A stretch of 64,000 nt of DNA from Entoloma clypeatum (GCA_963565915.1 OY751491.1:2480001-2544000), one strand, 5' to 3'. Counted from the first letter of the stretch, positions 1 to 11,946 are shown. Notes: generated from the letters alone by a model not told the origin. Program-made: numbers and translations.

Positions 1-1621
1 ATCCACATGCAAAGAAGGAAAGAACACGCACGATCTGAACGCTTCCAGCTTATCGGCACCCTGACATTCGTTGACCTCAAGGCCGTTGTTGAGTTGTTCC
101 TCTAGCCATGCAAAGTATCGCGCCAACGCTGCTCCGTCACGGATGTGGGACTGGCGGAAGCCTTCGAGTTCGGTTGCGTTCTTGATGGACTTGAGGTCGG
201 CAACAGGAGAGCGCGCGATGATGTAGTTGTCCTTGATCAGGGCAGTCATGTTGAGCTATTTGGTGGAGCTTGTGAGGATGGACAGTTACCTTTCCGAGGG
301 CATCAGCAATGGCAAGACTAGCTTTGTCCCCGATGAGCACTTTCTATGACCCAGCCATCTCATCAGAGAAATTCACGGACGAGAAGAGAAGCAGGGTATT
401 ACCGATTCTGCATCCAGTTTTAGATGAGGCGGCATTTGCTTGAGGTAGTCAAAGAACGCTTCATAAGGATGTATGTTGGTGATTCGTCCGACGTAATTGA
501 GCGCAGCATCATCGAGCTGAGCCTTATTGACGAATAATTCGACCGAATCGAATGTGACCACCGCATACGCGAAGAAGACTGGTCACGGTGAAGAAGATGA
601 GAAGGGGAGACACGGAAAGAAGGTTGGATGACGGACCAGGGTTATACTCAATATCCGAACCACGCAAGTTGAACAGCCATGCGATCTCATCCAGCATATT
701 GATCACAAACGCCTGATGTTTCTTCTTTACAAGCTCCTCTCTGAGTGCCTTGATCTTTTCAGCAGGAGATTGACCGGAATATAATTCATCGAGGTGGAAG
801 GCCGGATTTTGCGGGCGGGGTGGGCGTTCATGCCATACGACATCGACGAGATTCTTCTCAACAGAAACGAGAAGTGAACCTCGAGGCTCAAGGGCCTTGT
901 TGATGGTTTCTGCGTCGGACGCAGATATAACAGTTGGGTCGATTCCAATCCGGGTGGAAGCTTCCAAGTTCTAGATTCTGGGGGTCAAAAAGATAATCAA
1001 GATGTGAACCAGGTTGTTTACCTTGGATAAGAACTCCTGCCATGTGGGGACGTCTAATCTTGTAGGTCAGCAACAACGCTTGTTACGGAACTTTGCTTCA
1101 CCTGGTAAACCTTGTTTCATCAAGGTCCAGTTCCTGGAGATGGGCAATTTATTGTCAAGGATGTGGCAATTGAAGTATGTATGACGCACTTGTCCAGTTG
1201 TTGTTCGGCCTGCAAGAAATAGCGACCGTCTGTGAAGAGATACGCATCGTTGGGGGTGATGACAGCGCAACCTGGAGAGCTGAATCGTCAGCGCGGGTAG
1301 ACTCCGAAGGAAGTCGAGACGGACCAGCGGAACCGGTGAAGCCGGAGATGAAAGCGCGTCTTCGATCACAATGAGCAAGATATTCACTAGAATCTGAGGG
1401 AGAATTTCGTTATCCGAGGGTTCTTGATCATGGTTGAACTCACGCTGATCCTCGCTGGGGACTACAAACGCTTGGATATTGTAGTCCTTCTTGGCCATCA
1501 AGTCGCGAAGGCCAGCGAGACGGTCAGTCGTGTCTACGGTCTGTACAGCGGGCATTGTCGGGATGGAAGAGAAAAGGGACCGCGTGGAGCGCCGCAGAAC
1601 GTGGGCTGCGATGGCGAACAT
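1..1621 (-). CDS. Xaa-Pro aminopeptidase (aminopeptidase P, M24B), C-terminus cut by window edge
   Basis: This cytosolic or mitochondrial metallopeptidase removes an N-terminal residue followed by proline. Joined minus-strand exons give the N-terminal creatinase-like domains: RLAGLRDLMAKK and VPSED near the start, then RAFISGFTGSAG, FTDGRYFLQAEQQLD, NWTLMKQGLPG, IGIDPTVISASDA and EIAWLFNLRGSDIEYNP, followed by SIKNATELEGFRQSHIRDG near the edge. The order and wording fit eukaryotic aminopeptidase P. The pita-bread domain with the metal ligands lies beyond base 1, so activity cannot be judged. The start chosen is the ATG at 1621, giving an Arg-rich leader (MFAIAAHVLRRSTRS) that could be a mitochondrial presequence. 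An in-frame ATG at 1684 and a later Met (MPAVQT) are alternatives. At least seven short introns interrupt it. It diverges from the aspartokinase gene. Confidence 0.88.
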
Positions 1622-1718
1622 GGCATAGTCAAGAACCACATGACTAACTGAGCCATCGGATTCATCGGACGTTATAAGATACATAAGTACCAGCGTAACC
1701 AGCCAGTTTTACTACTAA
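1622..1718. promoter_or_regulatory. Short shared divergent promoter region (aminopeptidase P / aspartokinase)
   Basis: Only 97 bp separate the chosen start codons of the minus-strand aminopeptidase and the plus-strand aspartokinase, so both must use this interval or sequence inside each other's 5' ends. No convincing TATA box is seen. Confidence 0.4.
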
Positions 1719-3909
1719 ATGTCAGACCAACTCTCCCCATCGTTTTCGTCGCCTTCCTCGACCCCCTCATCCCCGTCAATACCAGTCACTCCTCCCAACC
1801 TCCACCAGAACACAATCGACCCTTCAGCACGATGGCTCATTCAGAAATTCGGCGGTACCAGCGTCGGTAAATTCGCAGTCAAGATTGCAGAGGACATCGT
1901 CGCGTTCGTCCTCCACTCTTTACCATCATATCGCTCACCATCATGCCCCTTATAGAAATTACATAGATCAGCACAAAGTCGCGATCGTCTGCTCTGCACG
2001 CTCGGGCTCTACCAAAGCCCTTGGAACCACCAACCTCCTCCTACGCTCGGCAGCCCAGGCACTTCAACCTCGCAAACCCAAAAGCAGTTGCTCAGGCAAA
2101 TCCACCCCCGTCACAAGAGGTCTGTTCGGTGCCAACCAAGACGGTTCAAACTCACCACCTACAAGCCCACCGCCCCGGGGCAGGACACCTCCAGGCCACC
2201 CCTCTACAAATTTCAACGGCTTCTCCCTCACACCCCTCACTGTACCCCAAGCGGGCCAGCCCCTTCCCGAATTCAATGCCACGGTCGACATCATCCGAGA
2301 AGAACACCTCAAAGCCGCAAATGCTTCCGTACGGGACCCCGAAATCCTCCAGGAACTCATCCACGAAATCGAGAGTGACTGCGACTGGTTGAGAAGTTTC
2401 CTCTTTGCGGCCCAGGTATGTTTTTCATCAACCTTGCTTGGCCATGGATACAGTTAATTGAATACAGTTACCCATTACGTCCCATGCAATCATAGGTCAT
2501 TGATGAAATATCCCCTCGATCCCAAGACAGCATCGTGGGCTTGGGTGAGAGGTTGGCATGCAAAGTTATGACTGCAGTCCTTCGTGATCAGGTCCCTTCA
2601 TTTCTTCCCATCATTTCTTCTTGCGTTCTAAATCACCCTCACCAGGGAATTGATGCCGAATACGTATCATTAGAAGACATCGTTCCCCAGTCAGAAGAGG
2701 GCGATACAGAGTGCGATGGCTCTCTCGGCCAGGATTTCTACGATAACTTAGCTACTACCCTGGGCGAACGCATCCAGCAATGTGGTTCTCGCGTGCCAGT
2801 CATAACCGGTTTTTTTGGCTCCGTACCTGGCTCGCTGCTAAGTCAAGTCGGTCGCGGATACACAGACCTTTGCTCCGCTCTGATCGCCGTTGGGCTCGAC
2901 GCAGCCGAACTTCAGATCTGGAAAGAGGTCGATGGCATCTTTACTGCAGACCCCAGGAAGGTGCCTACTGCGCGCCTTATTTCTATCATATCCCCGGAGG
3001 AGGCAGCGGAATTAACGTATTACGGGAGTGAGGTGGTGCACCCCTTCACCATGGAACAAGTACGTTACTTTTAGAAACATATGGTGACTTCCCCTCACTC
3101 AAAGATCCACGCATCTAGGCCATCCGGCGAAAGATTCCCATCAGAATAAAAAACGTCGAGAATCCCAAGGGCGGGGGGACCGTTATCTTCCCCGACCCCG
3201 ATGTCGAAGCCGAAGAAGAACAACAGATTCCCGTCATCGGCGGCGACTCCGTCCCCCTCGCGACTTTGCACCGCGGGTCTCTCCTCGACGAAGAAAAGAA
3301 ACGCAAGCGGCTTCCAACGGCGGTGACCATCAAAGAGCATATCGTCGTGCTGAACGTGAACTCGAACCGCAAGAGCGTGTCACATGGCTTTTTGGCGGGG
3401 ATCTTTGGGACGTTGGATCAGTATGGAGTTGTGGTGGACTTGATCAGCACGAGTGAGGTGCATGTGAGTATGGCGATTGAGGATGGCCTGGCGAAGAAAA
3501 TTCTGGACCGGCTAATCAAGGAGCTGAAGAATAATGGAACTGTGAGATTGACTTTTACCTCTCCATCACCGGTGGCTGATGCGGCCTTCCAAGGTCTCTA
3601 TGCATCACGATATGGCCATCCTCTCATTGGTGGGGAAGGAGATGCGCAACATGGTCGGCATCGCGGGGAAGATGTTCACGACGCTGGCGCAGGGGAATGT
3701 GAACATCGAAATGATAAGCCAGGGGGCGAATGAGATCAATATATCCTGCGTTATCGATTCTCGGGATGCAGTCAAGGCGCTGAATCTTATCCATCAAAGC
3801 TGCCTCCAGATCATGCCTGATGGAATCATGGGAAAGCGTCAGTCGATCCAATTTTTATCTCATCCTTCGCTGAAGACATGTACTTCTAGTCGGACCTTGG
3901 TTATTCTGA
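1719..3909 (+). CDS. HOM3: Aspartokinase (aspartate kinase)
   Basis: Phosphorylates L-aspartate, the first step to threonine, methionine and isoleucine in fungi. The kinase signature WLIQKFGGTSVGKFAVKIAED is near residue 40. It is followed by HKVAIVCSARSG, VITGFFGSVPGSLLSQVGRG, and KEVDGIFTADPRKVPTAR with the EEAAELTYYGSEVVHPFTMEQ block. Two C-terminal ACT domains follow (LDQYGVVVDLISTSEVHVSMA, then GNVNIEMISQGANEINISC), where threonine feedback is expected from the family. Introns recognised: 1904-1955, 2416-2495, about 2590-2646, after MEQ near 3061, a fifth near 3544-3590, and a last one at 3838-3889. Removing the last intron gives the usual C-terminus GKLGPWLF and a stop at 3907-3909. A Pro/Ser-rich insertion (about 2090-2260) sits within the kinase domain. 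Divergent neighbour is aminopeptidase P. Confidence 0.95.
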
Positions 3910-5192
3910 AAAAAGAAGTCAAGGACGGATTTCATTGTTTTTAAAATGTAATAACCCATCTGTCGGGAACAGATGTATATAGCTTTTCCACATACTGTGC
4001 TTGGATAATTATTTGATCGCTGTCCACGGATGTTGCAGAATATGTATTGGCACATCAATCATCACTTCTATGAGGACGCATCGGAGCAGCCCGAGCGCGG
4101 TGCAATGGCGACTTTTAATCCAAAAAATACGCGAGACAACCTCAAAAAAAAGCCAGTCCGACAGCATCAGCTCTGTAAAAAGGCAGCGTCTATCCAGGAT
4201 TATAAGAATCTGGTCTGAAGAAATTATTCCCTCAGTCATTGAAGACACGAATCCAGTAACAACATTTCGAGCTACTTTGTTTCCGCAAGATATAACGGGC
4301 TGGAGCTCTCGCAATGGACAATCTGAGGGGTTTTCAGTGCCAGTATCCGAATCCTTGGCGAATTTGTCGGGAACTGACAGGGGGTGGAGGGGTTCCGTGG
4401 CGAATTGTGTTCAGTCAGCCCAAGAGGATCGCTATGCTGGTTGAGGGGCTGCAGGGCGGCTTCCGGCTGTGGACTTAACATGGAACTGCCCCCGGAAAAG
4501 AGGACGAAGCCAGGATAAGCTCGGGGTTTTGATCAAGACCCGAACGTGGTTGACAAGAAGCTTCCATCTCTTGTTCGGCGACCTGCATTTTTTGGAATAG
4601 TCTACAGCCCAACTCCACCAAATCAACGAGATTGTCGAGATCTTAGAGGCATTCAGCGCGATAGATGTTAGATGTGGTTTACCGAGAGCATGGAATCTTG
4701 TACGATTTGGTGAACCGAAGGAGCTTTGCGCGGAAAACTTCACGAGACCTCTAGCGCGGTAGAAAGTGTTTGTTGGGGTAGAGATGGGTCGGTATTCAAA
4801 GTGTAGGGATTTTCGAATAGACTGGATAATATTTTCATACGGTTCCAAACGGTTCCCAAATGCTTTCGTTTCTGTTCCGAAACTTGACGTAGAGGGTCGT
4901 GTATAGGGATCCCAAGTCTTCCTGCCACCGCTTGAGAGCGCTGCAGCATTCCCCTTGCGAGTCACGACCATGGGTGCCTCGAGTCCAAATGGGAGTGAAT
5001 CTGAGGGGAGTTGTAAGATCTCTCCCACCACAACCATTGAAAGGTCTCTCGCGCCGCACGAGAATTCCAAGCCAAACTCACGTTGAGGTCACATTGGAGG
5101 CACACAGTCAAATAGTAACAACGCCAACAACCGTGACGGATCTGAAAATAAGTACCCCGCCGTCTTAGCTTCACAAATTCGAACCAGCCACT
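3910..5192. other. Gene-poor interval between aspartokinase and ChAPs gene
   Basis: About 1.3 kb with no recognised gene. The one notable object is an uninterrupted minus-strand frame, listed separately. No tRNA, TE terminus or long repeat was recognised. Confidence 0.5.
4432..5070 (-). CDS. Doubtful uninterrupted ORF, unknown
   Basis: A 212-codon ATG-initiated frame with no intron, divergent from the ChAPs gene. The protein is basic and Ser-rich, shows no domain I recognise, has no transmembrane run or signal peptide, and resembles no family. Nearly every real gene here is intron-rich, so an intronless frame is as likely to be chance as a gene. Other minus-strand frames in the same stretch are also open for 60-75 codons, which argues that the composition simply favours open frames. 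Confidence 0.15.
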   Translation of the reverse strand: MEFSCGARDLSMVVVGEILQLPSDSLPFGLEAPMVVTRKGNAAALSSGGRKTWDPYTRPSTSSFGTETKAFGNRLEPYENIIQSIRKSLHFEYRPISTPTNTFYRARGLVKFSAQSSFGSPNRTRFHALGKPHLTSIALNASKISTISLIWWSWAVDYSKKCRSPNKRWKLLVNHVRVLIKTPSLSWLRPLFRGQFHVKSTAGSRPAAPQPA

Positions 5193-8043
5193 ATGGCCAG
5201 TGAGGCCGCCTTCAAGGAGATCCCAGAGATCTTCGAGGTATTCAGGTTTCATTCTATTCCTCCCGTCCGCACTAAAACACCAGTTCTCCAGGTCGAACTT
5301 GGAGAATCGCTAACGGCTCGAACAGAGAGTTTATGTGAGCCCCCTTGAAAATTCATCCTTGCAGGTGTCTTCAACACGCGCTCCGCAGCAACGTTTCGAG
5401 AACTCGGCCCTCCCGACCTCTGTCACGTCGTCAAGAGTACAGGGCGGACCGGCCAACGCGATGTATGTCAAAATGTCGCTATTCTACACCTCTCAATGTC
5501 TGACCACCACCGATTCATTGTCCAGCTTGGCTCGTACCACTTCATATCTGGCGTCGATGCATCCTCGTCTGCATCGCTCGCCGCGTACATCAACTCCCTC
5601 ACATACGCAATAGAAGACAACTCTGCTTGGTTCTCGCAGAAACCTGCCTGGAAAGTGCGGAATGGTTGTTACTGGTGCCGTACCTTGGTTTCCTCCGACG
5701 TCGGCTTGTGCGTTCATTGACCGGAATCATTTAGCTGCTTCAACGCCTTTTCGAGGGTGGATATTCGTGTTGACGTCAAAATTCCGGGAGGCGTAAATGC
5801 GTATGTGATTGACTTGAGAGGTGAAAGGTATGCCTTCCTTGAGCGTTTGTGCAAGGAGAAATATCCATGAAACCAAAAAACAGACATGAAGCGACGCCAG
5901 AAATCTGGCAGGAAACATATGTCTCTGCCATACTACGTGCAATTTTGTACTCGGATGATCCCACATATTTCCTCGAGGCATACCGCAAACTCGACCCAAT
6001 TACGACCCCCGAAGGAGAAATCCGATTTCTGCAGGGTGCTGAAGCGCTTTTTCTGAAAGGTGAGATCTATCAACGTCGCCTTCCTAGCAAGCCCCCCTCA
6101 TCCAATGTCAGGTTGGCAGGTCGGGTCAGACCCAGAGATACAGGTTGCAACTGTTGTATCCAACCATCTCACTGCAGGAATACTGAAATACTTCGGGGAA
6201 AGTGGCCGGTATCAGCAAGCGGCAAACCTTTTTGAGAAGTTGTCTGCGCGAGAACCAGAGGTCGCCTCTTTGTTAGCAAAGAGCTACATCGGCATGAGTG
6301 CGTGCAGTGGATGTTTCTTCGCCCAGATATCAATTGAACCCTTTGCCTGTCGTAGATGAGGAGGTCAAGGCAGTGCAAATCATGGCAAATGCCATGAAAC
6401 AAACACCCCAATCTTACACCCTCCTTCACGTTCAGTGCGACTTCCTTCGGTCTAAGGGAAAACATGAATGGGCTTTAAAACTGGCGAGACAAGCGGTTAA
6501 TTGTGCGCCGAGCGAGTTCGTGACTTGGGAGAAGTTGACGGATCTATATATCGAGCTTAGACAGTATGAATCGGTGTGTCCTCTGAAACTCCAATCTGCT
6601 GCTTTAACTCTAATGCGATATCAAGGCCCTTTTGACGCTTAACTCATGTCCCATGTTCACGTTCAATGGACGCGATGCTCAGCGTCCCTTAACACCTTCG
6701 AAGGTTCACTTGCCCTTCCATCGCTCCATTGGAGAAATCCTGCCTGATCGACAAAAGACGGAAGACGATGAGGTAGGGCTGTTACATCCCTTCTGCATCC
6801 ATCAATAACAGTGCTGGTTTAGGCCGATCCAGCCCTTCAACGACTACCTGCGCCTGGCCTTCGCGGCACGTGGTCTCGAGCATATTCACTCTTGACCCGT
6901 CTCGTCTCACAAATTGGCTGGGACGAACTTCTCAAGACACGGAGCTCCGTCTTCGTAATGGAGGAGGAGTACCGGATGCAGAAGGCTCAAGCAGAGATTA
7001 GCCAAGTGGTCGCTGCTTCGAACGGGAGTTCGGGGGGTGAAGAACAGGACGCGGGTCGTGTCGTCATATATGAGGACGGCACTGTCGCACCTCGTTCGTC
7101 TAATGGCCATGATGACGATGCTTCTATCCGCGCGATGATCTCCCCGACCAAAACTTCGCTTGACACCAGCGTCAATCAAATACCCGTGATCCGAGTTTCA
7201 AGTGAGTCTGGTCGGGAAGAGAGAGAGGCTGAGCAGCAAGAAGTGGATATAGTCAAGGCTCCAACTCCTCCAATCAAGGTCAATGGTGATTTAGGGGAGA
7301 ACGGGGTTACGGATATGTTGGAAAAACCGGTCCAAGCTGCTGCTGGTGAAACGGAACAAAAAGAGGGAGAATCTACGCCCTCCCCTGAGCCCTTCTCTTT
7401 TAGTAACAAACGCCTTTGTGAACGATGGCTTGATAACTTGTTCATGGTTCTCTACGAGGTACAATGCATGCTTACCCCGTTTCCCCACTCCCATGCTTAT
7501 TTTCATGCCCCATATAGGACCTTAGGGTATGGACGATATTTAGGGCAGAGGTAGCCCACTTCAAAACCCAACACGTCGCATATCGCAAAACTGGTCTGGA
7601 GTGGGAGATCCTCGCCGACCTCGGCCTGAGGTTGCATCACAAAGAGGAAGCCAAAGAAGCTTATCAACGCTGCCTCGAAAGCCCGCGCTATTCAGCCAAG
7701 CCATGGATAAAGCTCATGGAGATGTACTCGGATGAGGGCGATATTCAACGCTCGATTCAGACCGCGATCAGAGTGGCTGCGTACCAGTATGCCGAGTATA
7801 CAGAGATGACGGTACGTTGTTGTGTGTTTAACTCTGCCAAGTAATGATGGTATACATTCTCTTTCACTTTTGCAGTACCCGACGCAAATCGCACGAAGTT
7901 TCTTCAAGCTGGGACAGATCCACGGCCATGCGAAGATTTCGTTCACGCTGATAAGCATGGGGTTGCCGGAACCCATTCTCAAAATCATGGACAGTTTCCT
8001 CAAATATGGAAAAACGTTCAAAGTTGAGGGATACGATTTCTGA
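5193..8043 (+). CDS. ChAPs family protein (Chs5p-Arf1p-binding; Bud7/Bch1/Chs6-like)
   Basis: ChAPs are TPR-rich cargo adaptors of the exomer coat at the trans-Golgi, exporting selected plasma membrane proteins such as chitin synthase. Start is the ATG at 5193 (MASEAAFKEIPEIFE). Diagnostic blocks follow in order: FENSALPTSVTSSR, HHRFIVQLGSYHFISGVDA, VDVKIPGGVNAYVIDLRGE, ETYVSAILRAILYSDDPTYFLE and AYRKLDPITTPEGEIRFLQGAEA. Next come SDPEIQVATVVSNHLTAGIL, YFGESGRYQQAANLFEKLSA, MANAMKQTPQSYTLLHVQCD and WDELLKTRSSVFVMEEEY. It ends with TPR-like helices and the typical ending FKVEGYDF. A long acidic, low-complexity linker (about 7000-7390) interrupts the TPR region. Seven or more short introns. No sign of frame damage. 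Which yeast paralogue it matches cannot be decided. Confidence 0.92.
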
Positions 8044-9204
8044 TTTACATATTATACATACCCTTTTGGCCTTTTTTTTAAAAACTTTTATCTCGGTACG
8101 ACAGAATATGACTTTGGATTTCGGACCAGTTCTGGAAGATAGGTGCTCTTTCAACCATTCTGCGAACGGTTTAGATGCCCGAGCATTGCAGATGTGACAA
8201 CATCTGACGGTGAGATTTACAATACTCTCTCGTCTTGGTGGCATCCTGGCTGCATCCTATTACACCTTGGACAACCAGAGAAGTGTTCACGCAATAGCCG
8301 ACGACTCGGTCTTGGGCACTTTCCAGGACAATCCTCGCCTTCCTTCTTCGATCGTGAATTCCACCAGGCACCTCAGGGACGCCAATGCACCCTTATTCTG
8401 CTTCTCGAGTATTTGTTCATCTTGAAGCGCCTTACCGTAATGAAATCTTAATTCAACCCACAACACGCCAAAAATGTCGATCCGCCAGCGCATCTGAGTG
8501 GCTTAGGGCAAGGCCTGACCCGTGTCGTTCAATACGGCGGACCCCGCCAGGATGCTAAAGCCCTGGCATCAGTGCCGATCGATGCAAACCTGTAAAATTA
8601 ACTTACCTTTCAAGCCTGATTGCCAAGCGTTGGCGCTTGTAGGACAGTAAGGTTCAAGCTTGGCAACTGAGGAACGTGCTATGTCCACAACAGGCTGCAG
8701 CCTGCAGGCGATGCTAGGCGATCGACAAGTCGTCACAGCTTGACGAAGTCGAGGCATTTAATTCTCCTGGCACCCCAGTCTGCAGGCCCCTGGTTTGCCT
8801 CGGGCACAGAGTTTGCGGGAATTTCATATGGAGTTGGTATGTTGTATGTACTGGATTATCCGCTTTTTGGCCGCGGGTGCTCTATCCTTTTCCTTGATAT
8901 CTGCCATCGAGACCTCAGATTATTTTGAAGCTGCATCAAATATCATCTGCGTGTAGAAATATCCGTTACGATCGATATCTTTTGCATACCATGAAGAGAA
9001 TTAACGAACGAACCTGATCGATCCCTGCATGGGTGTTTTTTGCAAGTTCCCATGTGGAGAAAATCCGCTCCTCGACCACCGGCTATGACGGTCAGATGGG
9101 AAGCAACTGGAAACCAGAAATGACTTGATTTCCACGTAAAAACAGCTGGCTTTCCCGTTACTACCCCTGTCTTGTCTCGCACTTCCTTTCATTGACCGAC
9201 CGAC
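8044..9204. other. Gene-poor interval, nothing recognised
   Basis: 1.16 kb without a recognisable gene, tRNA or TE. It holds a perfect 14-bp palindrome CAGGCTGCAGCCTG at 8691-8704 that I cannot interpret. Part of it should be the promoter and 5' leader of the CCDC6-like gene. Confidence 0.5.
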
Positions 9205-10444
9205 ATGTCCTTCTCATCCCCTGTACGCAGACTCTCCACCGCAAGCACAGCAAGCAGCAAGGAAGAGCTCATTAATGCCTACGAAGCTGAAGAGGAACGT
9301 ATCATCAATATCTTATCTCGTAAGCTAGAGCAGGTGGGTTCGCAGGTTGCACAGGGAGCACACTTCTGACATTATCCAAGTTGCGAGAGGAGAAAATCGA
9401 ACTCGAGAATGCGCTCGAGGCAGAATCAGAGTCGCACGTCAATAGGATGGCTAGGGAGCTCACCGCTCTGCGGCTGGCGCAGAATCAACAAAACTCGAGC
9501 CTCAGTACCTCTCCCGGGACGGGGGTTGGCCTTCGTTCTCTTCATTCGAACGGAAACACGGGAGACCCCGACGCTGAGGCCATGCTGGAAGCCATGCGTA
9601 GAGAAAACGAACAGCTGAGAAATAGGCTCGTTGAGACGGAACGAGATTACATCCGAATATCAAGGCTCAATGAAATTTATCGGGAAGAACTCATTGAACA
9701 CAGAAGCCGTGTACGCTGGTACAGTGTGGATATAACCTGTTCGATTGGCTGATTCACAATTTGCAGCTTGGTCTATCAGTCGACAACCTGATAGGCATGT
9801 CTTCAGCCGACCCATTTTCCCAACCAACCCATCGGAGATCAGCCTCTTCGTCATATTCTAACACCTCCTCTCCGGGAACCTCTGTTATACACGCACGACA
9901 TTCTCACAGCATGCCTATCCCTCGTCCCGCTTCTCAGGTCCACAGGCTCGGTAACCGAAGCCCTGGCGAAAACAGCACGCCGCTTTCCCATTCCCCTTCG
10001 TCCTCTGAATCGCCGTTCCCGTTTTCACCGCTCACAAACACTAACGGCCTGGTCAGTCCATGCACCAATGTGACCACTCCGCCGTCTTCCTATTCTTATA
10101 ATAACTCTGGCCTCGGCGTATCTCTGGGAGGTCCCCGCACGCTTACGTATCCATCCGTGCCGCCCCCCTCACTATCGTCGTCTTTTGGCTCTCCGACAGT
10201 GTCCTATCCCATGCAATCTCCAGTCGAATCACTGAGTCGAAGAAACTCGGGGGCCCGACGTAGCAGTGGGTGGGGAGAGGGCAGTCGAAGGAACAGCGCG
10301 GAGCGGGGAGCGCGCGTAGCTGAGACAGGCACACTCATACCTCGCAGTCGGGCAGGAAGTCAGGCCCTACCTCCGACAACCGAAGCGCCCGATTCTGGCG
10401 ACGGCGAAAGCCCCAGAGCCGCGAATGGTGTGCAGTCAAGATAA
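9205..10444 (+). CDS. CCDC6-like (DUF2046) coiled-coil protein
   Basis: Starts at ATG 9205 (MSFSSPVRRLSTAS). Residues about 20-80 form a strong coiled coil: EEERIINILSRKLEQ, then after an intron LREEKIELENALEAESESH followed by VNRMARELTALR. This matches the DUF2046/CCDC6 signature in which paired Glu-rich blocks frame L-x-x-L-x-x-E-K-x-x-L-E. A second coil (AMLEAMRRENEQLRNRLVETE) precedes LGLSVDNLIGMSS. The last half is Ser/Pro-rich, disordered and ends in basic RRSSGWGEGSRRNS repeats. Introns are near 9333-9380 and 9709-9766. Function in fungi is unknown. Family assignment rests on the heptad wording, so the disordered C-terminus gives no added support. Confidence 0.75.
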
Positions 10445-10672
10445 CCCTTTCCAATGTTGCGTCCCTTCATCGTCAAAATCCGCAAACACTATGTATACTT
10501 AGTTCTTTGTGTGATCGGCTTGAATAAATTTCTTGGTTTTCGAGTTATTTGAAGTTGGGCGGGACCACGTGCCGTCCCGACGGTGGCTGTGCCACGGACC
10601 CCCAATTTGCGCCTCATGGCCGCCCATTGTTGGACGGAAGCGGAAAGTAATGACTCGCGATGATCCCGCCAG

Positions 10673-10679
10673 TATATAA
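10673..10679 (+). promoter_or_regulatory. TATA box of the Hsp20-like gene
   Basis: TATATAA lies 42 bp upstream of the ATG at 10721 within a GC-rich promoter that also holds a CACGTG E-box near 10567. A clear three-unit heat-shock element (nGAAnnTTCnnGAAn) was not found by eye. Confidence 0.55.
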
Positions 10680-10720
10680 GCCACACGGGCGTTGTCAAGT
10701 GCCCTTCTTAGTATTTCCCC

Positions 10721-11946
10721 ATGTCGTACCATTACGTCCAACAATATCCCGAGAATTTTTCAAACCCCACGACCCCACTGGACGCATTTACCATGCCATG
10801 GGAGACTCTACAGCAAGAGGACCAAGTCCAACATCAGCAAGCTCAAGCTTTGCAAGACAGCCAGCAACAGCTCCATTCTGAAATCACTTCCCCAACGGGG
10901 GCGCCACCCCCTACGCCACATTACAGGATAATTCAACTTGATGAGCACTCCATCGTCCCTCCACCACGTGATGATACCACTAGTGTCCTTCTACATCGAC
11001 AGTCCTATCCGACGTCTGAGATTCAGAGGAAAAGTTTGAGAGAAAGCCCGCCTGGTCTCCATGTTGAGAGCACACGTCCTAGTTCCTCGTCCGGATCAGG
11101 GCCAGGCCTGGTCAGACAGACTCGCTCGTGTGCTCGCGCGCAAACTGTTCCCTACAACGTAGGTGGCCGCCGCCAAGAGGCTACCACCACCAATGCGCCA
11201 CCACAACGAAGACAGCGCAAGCACACTGCCAGGTTCGAGCACAACTCCATGCCCTCGTCGTCCATGCCTTCGCCTGCGATGCCCACGCCCGTTGTTGGAT
11301 CGCCCCGAAGCAGAATGGCGAGTTATGGTTCTTCCGCGGCGGGGTACGTTCAATTCAGTTCTCGAGCGTTCTTCATGTTGCTGTTATTTTTTCCCTCTAA
11401 TTTCCTGTTTCCGCCTCTAGCTCACCCAACATCAGTCTCGATGTCCCTTCGATTCGACGTTCCAGACCTGAGTCAACAACCCTACCCATAACTGAGTCAA
11501 CAGTTATGTCCACGCGAAGACTGACTTTGCGGACTGATTCCCATTATGATCCGGAAACTCGGATACTCTCCGTCGTTTTTGAGTTGCCGGGTGTCAAGAA
11601 GAAGGACGTCACGATAACGCTCTCAACCTGCATGTACAACCGCGTCAAGCAAATCACGGTACTCGGACGTTCCTATCCGCTATTTCCCTCCATCTCAAAT
11701 GATGATACCAACCGCCCGATCATCATCCGAGAGAGGCAGTATGGCCAGTTTTCGAGAACATTTGCGGTGCCGGCTGATACTAGAGTGCGCTCTTCTGCAA
11801 GCGCGTCTTTCGAGTTACGTCGTTTTGATTCGTTGTTCTTTCAGCGCGAAAACGTCGACGCCTGCCTGGAAGACGGCGTCCTCATTGTGAAGGTACCGTG
11901 CGGGGCGCCGGCGTCCTTGGAGGCCGAAGATGTGCCCATTCGATGA
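10721..11946 (+). CDS. Hsp20 / alpha-crystallin domain protein with long N-terminal extension
   Basis: Small heat-shock proteins hold unfolding proteins as oligomeric ATP-independent chaperones. The alpha-crystallin domain is C-terminal: YDPETRILSVVFELPGVKKKD, VTITL, then PIIIRERQYGQFSRTFAVPADTR. After an intron ending at CTTTCAG it continues ENVDACLEDGVLIVKVPCGAP. About 200 residues precede it, rich in Gln, Ser, Pro and His (exon 1 to about 11342) with no recognisable domain, far longer than the usual N-terminal arm. First intron runs from about 11344 to 11421. The exact path near 11620-11700 (TLSTCMYNRVKQ) is uncertain and may hold another intron. A TATA box precedes it. Confidence 0.85.

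Noticed and set aside
8691..8704. Perfect palindrome CAGGCTGCAGCCTG
   Set aside because: A single 14-bp palindrome in a gene-poor stretch without repeats or neighbouring motifs is not enough to claim a site.
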